The notes under the pieces are model-generated. The model searched no databases. It saw nothing but the letters and a program-made list of their open reading frames with translations, and was not told the DNA's origin. From NCBI GenBank assembly GCA_017695055.1, contig JADILY010000055.1:1-5767 (forward strand): 5,767 nucleotides of DNA, read 5' to 3'. This DNA is from Merdivivens faecigallinarum (GTDB lineage Bacteria; Bacteroidota; Bacteroidia; Bacteroidales; UBA932). Both the position numbers and the translations under genes were made by a program. This document shows, piece after piece, positions 1 through 5,767 of this stretch (position 1 is its first letter; each line of letters starts with the position of its first letter).

Positions 1-1143
1 TTATTGACACTTTTTGTGGCCGGATGTGAAACGGTCGAAAAGGAAATTCCTATTACCGGTCTGACATTGGAGCCTTCGGAACTCTCCATGAAAGAAGGTG
101 AGGTGGATAGTCTTAAAGCTACTATCACGCCGGAAGATGCGACTAACCGCAACCTTGTCTGGAGTTGCGAACCTTCGGGAATCGTGTCTGTCAATGCAAA
201 TGGCGAGGTGACGGCATTGCAGGAAGGAGTTGCTGCAGTAAAATGCACTACTGAAGACGGGGACTTTTCCGATGAATGTATAGTTACCGTATGCAATGTG
301 CCCTCTTTCCCAGGCAAGACAGTGAAAGTAACGGCCGGTACTTTCCAGATGGGTTCCCCTGAATATGAGCAGGGAAGGATGGCAGATGAAACCCGTCACG
401 AAGTCACCCTTACCAAGGACTTCTATATGAGTGCATACGAAATAACCAACGCGCAGTATTGCGAATTCCTTAACGCTGTCGGAGTCAAGGACGAGACCGG
501 GCTCGGTTACGGTTCGGGCGTTGTCGAATATCTGGATTTGCTAACGGGCGAATATGTTAGCGAGACAAAGATTTTCATATATGATTGTACTTCTGAATTT
601 TGCGGAGAAGACGAGTGGGGAGTGACTTTCAACGAGACTTCATCTTCATGGGAGCCTATGCCCGGATATGAGAATTATCCTGTAGTGTTTGTGACATGGT
701 TCGGCGCCATGGCTTATGCCGATTATGTACAAGGTACGCTGCCGACGGCTGCGCAGTGGGAGTATGCCGCACGTGCTGGTAACTCCACAGCTTATTTCTG
801 GGGAGACGATCCTGCGCTGATCGATCAGTACGCATGGTATGAAGGGAATTCAGAAAACCATACCCATCCTGTAGGGGAGAAACAGCCTAACGCATGGGGC
901 TTGTACGATATGTTAGGAAACGTATGGGAATGGTGCAGGGATCTGTATGGACCTTATCCTACCGGCTCTGTAGTCGATCCTGTGAATAATGTGCCTGGCG
1001 AATACGGAAAAGAGTACGAGCTCAGGGGTTCGAGCTATTATGAATCCGCAGCCATAAGCCGTTGCGCCCTCAGATACGGCCATCAAGACTGGAGGTTTTT
1101 TTGCGTAGCCGGTTTCCGTGTAATTTTTGAAATAGACGAGTAA
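1..1143 (+). CDS. BIG2 + SUMF1/FGE-sulfatase-domain lipoprotein, 5'-truncated
   Basis: The frame is open from the first base to TAA at 1141-1143 (380 codons). The true start lies upstream, because the window opens inside the hydrophobic part of a lipoprotein signal peptide; the lipobox reads FVAGC, with the lipidated Cys at 25-27. Counting from base 1, residues ~18-100 form one BIG2 immunoglobulin-like domain (ITGLTLEP start, W54, NGEVTAL turn). Residues ~108-380 form a SUMF1/FGE-sulfatase domain: AGTFQMGS, YEITNAQY, LPTAAQWEYAARAG (from 247), GLYDMLGNVWEW (from 300), LRGSS (341-345) and GFRV (371). The GN-V-WE segment matches a calcium-binding part of the FGE fold. The two catalytic cysteines of genuine FGE, expected just after the GGS motif, are not there; only a Cys in the RCALR segment and one before GFRV remain. 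Formylglycine-generating activity is therefore unlikely, and a surface binding or structural role is inferred. It is a paralogue of the next two genes and 11 bp from the first of them. Confidence 0.9.
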   Translation, partial: LLTLFVAGCETVEKEIPITGLTLEPSELSMKEGEVDSLKATITPEDATNRNLVWSCEPSGIVSVNANGEVTALQEGVAAVKCTTEDGDFSDECIVTVCNVPSFPGKTVKVTAGTFQMGSPEYEQGRMADETRHEVTLTKDFYMSAYEITNAQYCEFLNAVGVKDETGLGYGSGVVEYLDLLTGEYVSETKIFIYDCTSEFCGEDEWGVTFNETSSSWEPMPGYENYPVVFVTWFGAMAYADYVQGTLPTAAQWEYAARAGNSTAYFWGDDPALIDQYAWYEGNSENHTHPVGEKQPNAWGLYDMLGNVWEWCRDLYGPYPTGSVVDPVNNVPGEYGKEYELRGSSYYESAAISRCALRYGHQDWRFFCVAGFRVIFEIDE

Positions 1144-1154
1144 AATTATTTGCA

Positions 1155-2591
1155 ATGAAAATCAAGTATCTGTTTGCAGCTCTGGTCGCCTCTTTAGTGA
1201 TTGTGCCAGTCTCATGCGATAAAGAGCCTGACACTGGCTCAGAGGAAGTGCGTGTCGAAGGAATATCTGTAAATCCATCCCAACTTACGATAAAAGTAGG
1301 TGAGACTGATACGCTTTCATATGAAATAATTCCGGCTGATGCGGAAAACAAGAATGCTACATGGAGTTCGCAGAATGAACGTATAGCCATCGTAGACGAA
1401 GATGGCATTGTTACCGGTGTGGCTCCGGGAACAGTCGAGATAATGGCCCATAGCGAGGAAGGAAATTTCCTGGATATGGCCGAGGTTACCGTGCTCGAGG
1501 CAGAAGTCAGGGTTAATTCAGTGTCGATCGATGTGGAGACGGTAAGGCTTTTCCCTGGAGAGACATATCCGCTTGAATATGTGGTTGAACCTGTAAATGC
1601 TACGAATACCGATGTCAGTTGGTCTTCTGGTGATGAAAGCGTGGCCACCGTTTCAACCGAAGGGGTCATTACCGCTGTAGCCATAGGAGAGACTGAAGTG
1701 ACAGTTACTACAGTGGACGGAGGTTTTACCGCTTCCTGCACCGTGCTCGTGCTTGATATAAAAGGGCCGACCTTTACGTTGGAAATGGTTCCTATCGAGG
1801 CTGGCACTTTCATGATGGGAGCACCAGAGACCGAACCTGGATATTTGGGCGAAACACAGCATGAGGTGACACTGACGCGTGATTATTATATGAGCATATA
1901 TGAGATAACCACTACCCAGTATGCTGAATTCCTCAATTCCAACAATATCGGGCAGGAAGGAACGGGAGAAGTGACCTATATTGACAACGGTGAGGAGGTG
2001 ACGGCTGTCAAACTGTTTGTTTCCGACTGTACTCTTCCCGATGTAAGTCTCGGAGGCGCTTGGGATCATGCCCTGTATTGGAATGCTGAAAAAGACATGT
2101 GGGAACCGGTTCCGGGATGCGAGGAATTCCCTATGGGCCATGTTTCCTGGTACGGGGCAGTCGCCTTTGCTGACTGGTACGGTGCGGAGCTGCCTACCGA
2201 AGCCCAGTGGGAATATGCATACAGAGCCGGTACGCAGACAGTGTATCCTTGGGGGGACGACCCGGAACAGGTCAATGATTATGCCTGGATTTATGCTGCC
2301 GACGGCCAAATGCCGGTATTGCATCCTGTAGGCGGGAAATTACCTAATGCGTGGGGACTTTACGATATGGCCGGCGAATTGATGGAATACTGTTATGACT
2401 GGTATAGTGAACTCGGCAGCGAACCGGTGACAGACCCTGTCGGGCCCCTTACGGGTGAGTTCCGTGTATTGCGCGGCTCTTGCATAACGCACAATTATTT
2501 TTATTGCCGCAGTGCCTATAGAAATGAATATGATCCGGAAAAAACCGGAGCAGGCGGCCTTTACGGTTTCCGCGTGATTATGTATGAATAA
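1155..2591 (+). CDS. Lipoprotein with two BIG2 domains and a C-terminal SUMF1/FGE-sulfatase domain
   Basis: This is a complete 478-residue protein. The ATG at 1155 is chosen because it gives a good signal peptide (MKIKYLF, hydrophobic core) ending at Cys21 (1215-1217). The lipobox PVSC is loose, as Bacteroidota allow, and acidic residues follow the Cys, which may favour surface export. Two BIG2 domains lie at ~32-114 and ~118-201, each with the W-S-S and G-(I/V)-(V/I)-T-(G/A)-V motifs. The SUMF1/FGE-like domain spans ~211-478: AGTFMMGA, YEITTTQYAEFLN, LPTEAQWEYAYRAG (from 346), VYPWGDD, GLYDMAGELMEY (401-412), LRGSC and GFRV (471). The usual GNVWEW is changed to GELMEY. Cys443 and Cys451 follow the RGS motif but do not match the catalytic Cys spacing of FGE, so catalysis is doubtful. 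No Shine-Dalgarno is visible in the 11-bp gap after the previous gene, which suggests coupled translation in an operon. Enzymatic function is unproven; an outer-surface binding role is inferred. Confidence 0.93.
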   Translation: MKIKYLFAALVASLVIVPVSCDKEPDTGSEEVRVEGISVNPSQLTIKVGETDTLSYEIIPADAENKNATWSSQNERIAIVDEDGIVTGVAPGTVEIMAHSEEGNFLDMAEVTVLEAEVRVNSVSIDVETVRLFPGETYPLEYVVEPVNATNTDVSWSSGDESVATVSTEGVITAVAIGETEVTVTTVDGGFTASCTVLVLDIKGPTFTLEMVPIEAGTFMMGAPETEPGYLGETQHEVTLTRDYYMSIYEITTTQYAEFLNSNNIGQEGTGEVTYIDNGEEVTAVKLFVSDCTLPDVSLGGAWDHALYWNAEKDMWEPVPGCEEFPMGHVSWYGAVAFADWYGAELPTEAQWEYAYRAGTQTVYPWGDDPEQVNDYAWIYAADGQMPVLHPVGGKLPNAWGLYDMAGELMEYCYDWYSELGSEPVTDPVGPLTGEFRVLRGSCITHNYFYCRSAYRNEYDPEKTGAGGLYGFRVIMYE

Positions 2592-2607
2592 AAACAGATG
2601 TAAAAAA

Positions 2608-2650
2608 CGATAAAATGACAAAGCGATAAAATGACAAAGCGATAAAATGA
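2608..2650 (+). repeat. 16-bp tandem repeat (2 full + 1 partial copy) spanning a start codon
   Basis: The unit CGATAAAATGACAAAG occurs at 2608-2623 and 2624-2639 without mismatch. A third copy keeps its first 11 bases (2640-2650), and the ATG in that partial copy (2647) is the start of the next gene. Each full copy also encodes a tiny open frame, ATG-ACA-AAG-CGA-TAA (2615-2629 and 2631-2645), whose stop lies one base before the next ATG. The array fills most of the 55-bp gap between two SUMF1 lipoprotein genes. Because it is upstream of the coding start, a change in copy number would not shift the reading frame, but it would change the number of competing start sites. The array is directly visible; any regulatory effect is inference. 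Confidence 0.95.
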
Positions 2651-3843
2651 AAAATAGAATCTTCAGTCTTATTCTGACATTGTCAGCCGTATCGGTATTT
2701 TCCTTTATTTCCTGTACTCCGCAAGGGCCTGATCCTGATGGTGACGGGGATGGTACGGATACTACCGTTGTACAACCGGTCAAGGCTGACAGCATAGCGG
2801 TAGAACCGCAAAATCTTACGTTGAATATAGGTGAAACCCAAGTCCTTCAAGTGGAAATATACCCTGAAGAAGCTGCTGGGCATCCGTTGACATGGACTTC
2901 GTCGGATGAAAGTGTCGTTACGGTAGGTGAGGACGGGACTGTCACAGCCATAGCTTCCGGAGATGCGACAGTTACCGTTGCCTGCGATGAGGTCTCTGCC
3001 GATTGTCTTGTTACAGTACAGAGAGCATTGCCTCTTGACGCAGTCCTTATTCCGGCCGGGACTTTCATAATGGGAACTCCTGAAACGGAGCCTAACAGGG
3101 GAGAGGACGAGGTTCAGCACGAGGTTACTATTTCCAAGGATTTTTATATGGGAAAATACGAGGTTACAAATGAACAGTTCGCCGAATTCCTCAATGATAT
3201 AGGTTGCCCTGACAACGGGTATTATGAAATATCCGAGGAAGCCGGTGTCAAGCAATTGGTTATGCCTGACCAATGGGGTGTATTGTGTGAAAACGGCACA
3301 TGGGCTCCGGCCGAAGGTTTTGATAATTTTCCGGCAATCTGCGTTACCTGGAACGGGGCTAATGAATACGCCAAATGGATAGGCGGAAGCCTCCCTACCG
3401 AGGCCCAGTGGGAATATGCCTGCCGTGGAGGACAGACCGAGAGCCTGCCTTTCGGCATAGGTGACGGTACGAGGCTTACCTATGAACTTGCCAATTTCAG
3501 AAGCACCCACCCTTACGATGTGGCCCAGGGAGGAGAATATGAAGATCCTCAGGCGGATTATCGTGCAATCACTACCGAGGTGGGTTCTTTCGAGCCAAAC
3601 GGTTATGGCCTGTATGACATGCACGGCAATGTGTATGAACATTGCTCCGACTGGTATGGGGCTTACCCTGAAGGCCCTGTCACGGATCCGGTCGGCCCTG
3701 ATTCGGCTTCGGACGGCACAAAGGTCCTCAGGGGAGGCAGCTGGTTTATCATGGGACAATACTGCCGCTCTGGAGAGCGTGACCACTTCCATCCGGATAT
3801 GTTCGATATATACATCGGTTTCAGGGTGGTTTTTGCCAAATAG
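2647..3843 (+). CDS. BIG2 + SUMF1/FGE-sulfatase-domain lipoprotein
   Basis: This is a complete 398-residue protein. The ATG at 2647 opens a typical lipoprotein signal peptide (MKNRIFSLIL, hydrophobic core) ending at FISC, with Cys23 lipidated. An Asp/Gly-rich spacer (residues 29-38) leads to one BIG2 domain at ~45-125 (VEPQNLTLNIGE, W83, DGTVTAI). The SUMF1/FGE-like domain occupies ~133-398: AGTFIMGTPETEP, YEVTNEQFAEFLN, LPTEAQWEYACRGG (from 249), GLYDMHGNVYEH (321-332), LRGGSW (361-366) and GFRVVF (391-396). It is the most canonical of the three paralogues, retaining the complete RGGSW motif. Even so, only Cys373 follows that motif and the first catalytic FGE cysteine is replaced, so a non-catalytic ligand-binding or structural role is preferred. 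Translation may be influenced by the start-codon repeat just upstream. The next gene follows after 33 bp, consistent with one operon. Confidence 0.93.
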   Translation: MKNRIFSLILTLSAVSVFSFISCTPQGPDPDGDGDGTDTTVVQPVKADSIAVEPQNLTLNIGETQVLQVEIYPEEAAGHPLTWTSSDESVVTVGEDGTVTAIASGDATVTVACDEVSADCLVTVQRALPLDAVLIPAGTFIMGTPETEPNRGEDEVQHEVTISKDFYMGKYEVTNEQFAEFLNDIGCPDNGYYEISEEAGVKQLVMPDQWGVLCENGTWAPAEGFDNFPAICVTWNGANEYAKWIGGSLPTEAQWEYACRGGQTESLPFGIGDGTRLTYELANFRSTHPYDVAQGGEYEDPQADYRAITTEVGSFEPNGYGLYDMHGNVYEHCSDWYGAYPEGPVTDPVGPDSASDGTKVLRGGSWFIMGQYCRSGERDHFHPDMFDIYIGFRVVFAK

Positions 3844-3850
3844 TTGGAAT

Positions 3851-3864
3851 TAAGTTATAAGTTA
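3851..3864 (+). repeat. 7-bp direct repeat in the leader of the fimbrillin-family gene
   Basis: TAAGTTA occurs twice head to tail (3851-3857 and 3858-3864) and is followed by a TAA remnant. It lies in the 33-bp AT-rich gap, 12 bases upstream of the ATG at 3877. No Shine-Dalgarno is apparent, so the AT-rich leader may itself help ribosome binding, as reported for Bacteroidota. It is short enough to be chance. Confidence 0.6.
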
Positions 3865-3876
3865 TAAAAACCGAGA

Positions 3877-5652
3877 ATGAAGAAGATTTTTGTTTTTTTC
3901 GGCTTGTTGCTTGTGTTGTCGGCTTGTAAGCCTTCAACCCCAAAAATAAACGAGTCGGAGGTGCAGTTCAATACGGAGATTATGCCTTATGAAGGCGGCA
4001 TATCATCCGCAATGCAGTGGAACGGAGGCGAATCCGTATGCATTCAAGTTGAGGATATCGAGAACCCAGGGGAATGGGGCGAAATAAAGGGCTATGTGGT
4101 TGATGGCGGAAAACTGACATCGGAACAACCTTTCATAATGGCCGAAGATGAAGGCCGCAAGATTGTCCGTGCATGGACTTCGGACGGGACTTCGGCTGAT
4201 TTTCCTACGGAATGGGCGGTAGGTGAAGACCAGAGTTCAGGCAGCGAAAGCCTGTCGCGTAACGATTTTCTGTATGCCGTTTCGACCATGGGATACGGTG
4301 AGGACGGAAATCTGTCCTTCTATCCGCAGACGGCAAGGATAATTGTAAATGTTTTGCAGAACGAATATGTAGCGGAGGCTTCGCAAATCGTTTCACTGGT
4401 ATTGGGCGATGGCGACATGGCCTTGTCGGGAGCCTGGACAGCCCCGGAGTCCGGTCTGAATACCGGTGAATGGACTGTCGAAGGAGGAAATGCGACGATA
4501 TCGCCTCTGAAACTCGCTTCGCCGTCTTCGGGCAGCGTGGCTACTTACCGTGCAACGGTGGTGCCGCAGAATATGGAAGGCAAGAACCTTATAGTCCTGA
4601 CTTTGGATAATGGCGTGGTTACAAGCTATGTCCCTGTTGCCGGTGATGCGGCGGCTGTAATCGAGGCCGGGCACGAATATGTCTGCGATGTTACGGTTGA
4701 CGGTGAGGATTATGCCTTGACAGTGACCGTATCCGAAGGCGGTGCATGGACGGACGGCGGTTCGACGGATATCGATTCGGAGCCGCTCAATTACAAAAAA
4801 TACGGTCCAGAAGATACGGAACCTAAGGTCGGCGATTATTTTTATTCCGACGGCTCGTGGTCTGATGGCGGATTGCGCCGCGTATATTATGCTGACGGCA
4901 CTATGGTTTGGGACGATGTAAAGCCTGAACCTTCATTGGTAAATCCGGATACGCAGCAGTCCCGTTCCGTCATAGGCATTATTTTCACGACGGATACCGA
5001 CAGGATGGGCGAGGCCGAGAAACAGGCGTTGTCCGGAATGGGGACGGAGCCTCACGGTCTGGTAATATCGACTTCTGCTGCAAATTACGGCAACGGTTAT
5101 GCTTGGTGCTTATATCCTGTGGATGAAACAGAAATCGGCATTCCGAATGTCATGGATTATGTTTCCTGCAATGCGGATATAAACGGCTATTATTACAATC
5201 AGCAGATACGTAGCGGGAGGGACACAGATTACAGCCTTGGCTTGTATCCTGCCTTCATGGCTGCTGAAGATTTTGCGGAAGAAGCGGCCGGCCCGGCCGA
5301 AGGTACAAAGACTACCGGATGGTATCTTCCTTCAGTAGGGCAGTGGTTCGATGTCCTACGTAATCTCGGTGGCATCAATGTCGATGACGGGGACGGCTCG
5401 TATATGGTCATGTCGTCGACGGATTTCATGTGGATGGATGTAGGAGACGTGCCTCAGGCCCTCAACGACATGATGGAGAATGTTCCTGATGAGAGCAAGG
5501 TGCTCTACAATGCAGGTGATGTATGGACTTCTTCGGCGGTGTCGCAGTCACATGCGAGAAGTCTGTTCCTGGACAATTTCGGATTCCTGCGTGGCAGTGC
5601 CAAGTCCAAGACAAGTTCTTCAGGACAAGTCCGTTGCGTGCTTGCTTTTTAA
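3877..5652 (+). CDS. Fimbrillin-family (Mfa-like) lipoprotein with C-terminal Fib_succ_major/Lcl-like domain
   Basis: This is a complete 591-residue protein. The ATG at 3877 gives a clean signal peptide (MKKIFVFFGLLLVLSAC) with the canonical lipobox LSAC and lipidated Cys17. Residues ~25-290 resemble the fimbrillin / Mfa-like family of Bacteroidales: the QFNTEI start, W48-N-G-G-E in place of the usual W-GD, NDFLYA (129-134), LSFYPQTARIIVNV (146-159), a YRATVVPQ strand (224-231) and AGHEYVCDVTV (264-274) before the W-DGG linker. Residues ~317-591 are a second module: KVGDYFYSDGSWS, VIGIIF, HGLVIS, GWYLPSVGQW (481-490), VWTSSA (549-554) and a VRCVLAF terminus. This is the pattern of Fib_succ_major/Lcl-type domains found on many Bacteroides surface proteins and related to C-type-lectin-like folds. 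Fimbrillins are outer-membrane lipoproteins that build pili or decorate their tips; the large C-terminal module suggests a tip or stand-alone adhesin rather than a major shaft subunit (inference). The family call is firm, the ligand unknown. Confidence 0.88.
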   Translation: MKKIFVFFGLLLVLSACKPSTPKINESEVQFNTEIMPYEGGISSAMQWNGGESVCIQVEDIENPGEWGEIKGYVVDGGKLTSEQPFIMAEDEGRKIVRAWTSDGTSADFPTEWAVGEDQSSGSESLSRNDFLYAVSTMGYGEDGNLSFYPQTARIIVNVLQNEYVAEASQIVSLVLGDGDMALSGAWTAPESGLNTGEWTVEGGNATISPLKLASPSSGSVATYRATVVPQNMEGKNLIVLTLDNGVVTSYVPVAGDAAAVIEAGHEYVCDVTVDGEDYALTVTVSEGGAWTDGGSTDIDSEPLNYKKYGPEDTEPKVGDYFYSDGSWSDGGLRRVYYADGTMVWDDVKPEPSLVNPDTQQSRSVIGIIFTTDTDRMGEAEKQALSGMGTEPHGLVISTSAANYGNGYAWCLYPVDETEIGIPNVMDYVSCNADINGYYYNQQIRSGRDTDYSLGLYPAFMAAEDFAEEAAGPAEGTKTTGWYLPSVGQWFDVLRNLGGINVDDGDGSYMVMSSTDFMWMDVGDVPQALNDMMENVPDESKVLYNAGDVWTSSAVSQSHARSLFLDNFGFLRGSAKSKTSSSGQVRCVLAF

Positions 5653-5667
5653 TGTTTCATAAAAAAT

Positions 5668-5671
5668 AGGA
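5668..5671 (+). promoter_or_regulatory. Possible Shine-Dalgarno (AGGA) before the fifth gene
   Basis: AGGA ends 7 bases upstream of the ATG at 5679, which is correct spacing for a ribosome binding site. It is the only start in the window with such a motif; the other starts have AT-rich leaders. It supports the start choice for the truncated last gene, but a four-base match can be chance. Confidence 0.4.
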
Positions 5672-5678
5672 TTAGATA

Positions 5679-5767
5679 ATGAAAAATATATTTTATGTTT
5701 TATCCCTGTTTTCGGCAGTATTCTTGTTTTCCTGCTCTAAAGAGAACGGCCAGACCGTGGTTGCCGA
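5679..5767 (+). CDS. N-terminus of a further lipoprotein, 3'-truncated by the window
   Basis: The ATG at 5679 opens a frame that runs to the window edge (29 complete codons). The product begins MKNIFYVLSLFSAVFLFSC, a lysine-plus-hydrophobic signal peptide ending in a lipobox-like LFSC with Cys19, followed by SKENGQTVVA. This is the same kind of lipoprotein leader as in the four genes upstream. It lies 26 bp after the fimbrillin-family gene on the same strand, with an AGGA at suitable distance, so it is probably the next cistron of the operon. Too little is present to assign a family; it could be another fimbrillin, another SUMF1 paralogue or something else. Confidence 0.8.
   Translation, partial: MKNIFYVLSLFSAVFLFSCSKENGQTVVA

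Noticed and set aside
250..300. Cysteine cluster in the first BIG2 domain as a metal site
   Set aside because: A cysteine near the final strand is common in Bacteroidota BIG2 domains, and the spacing does not match a known metal-binding motif.
1144..1154. AATTATTTGCA as a Bacteroidota -7 promoter box (TAnnTTTG)
   Set aside because: It misses the TA, has no spaced TTTG -33 partner, and would lie only a few bases from the start codon.
1070..1813. 247-codon Ser/Thr-rich minus-strand open frame
   Set aside because: Its Ser/Thr/Val-rich composition mirrors the Thr/Glu/Val-rich BIG2 coding strand of the gene opposite; no independent start signal or family resemblance.
1653..2324. 223-codon minus-strand open frame
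   Set aside because: It is antisense to the second lipoprotein and has no recognisable domain or ribosome binding site.
2683..3792. 369-codon open frame on the minus strand
   Set aside because: It lies entirely antisense to the well-supported BIG2/SUMF1 gene, has no signal peptide or recognisable motif, and is best explained as a shadow of that gene's codon use.
3844..3876. Terminator or promoter between the third SUMF1 gene and the fimbrillin gene
   Set aside because: No inverted repeat followed by a T-run and no -33/-7 pair can be found in the 33 bases.
1..5767. Diversity-generating retroelement inside this window
   Set aside because: No reverse transcriptase frame and no adenine-rich template repeat of any C-terminal segment is present; only target-like domains are seen.

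Overview
The window looks like an internal piece of a surface-lipoprotein operon from a Bacteroidota bacterium, most likely a Bacteroidales member of gut or host-associated type. The reasons are stacked lipoprotein signal peptides, BIG2 plus SUMF1/FGE-sulfatase architectures, a fimbrillin-family (Mfa-like) protein with the GDYFYSDG / GWYLPS C-terminal module, AT-rich leaders and mostly weak Shine-Dalgarno sequences. The genus cannot be fixed from this sequence.

Layout, all on the + strand: (1) 1-1143, a 5'-truncated lipoprotein with one BIG2 domain and a C-terminal SUMF1/FGE-like domain; (2) 1155-2591, a complete paralogue with two BIG2 domains and the same C-terminal domain; (3) 2647-3843, a third paralogue with one BIG2 domain, preceded by a 16-bp tandem repeat that duplicates its own start-codon context; (4) 3877-5652, a fimbrillin-family lipoprotein with a C-terminal Fib_succ_major/Lcl-like module; (5) 5679-5767, the first 29 codons of a fifth lipoprotein, cut by the window edge. 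Gaps are 11, 55, 33 and 26 bp, with no visible terminator or promoter, so one transcript is likely. There is no gene-free stretch over 300 bases, and I found no RNA gene, CRISPR array, transposase or reverse transcriptase.

Working idea (inference): every complete product is a lipid-anchored stalk (BIG2 or fimbrillin-type beta domains) carrying a C-terminal domain of a family associated with the C-type-lectin-like fold. The SUMF1 domains lack the catalytic cysteine pair of true formylglycine-generating enzyme, so binding or display is more plausible than catalysis. The last ~40 residues of all four keep the scaffold residues (RGS/RGGS...GFRV in three, WTSS...VRCVLAF in the fourth) but differ strongly in between. 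That is where variable residues sit in diversity-generating-retroelement target proteins, so the strongest lead here is a set of co-expressed surface binding proteins that may be, or descend from, such targets. Nothing in the window proves active diversification.
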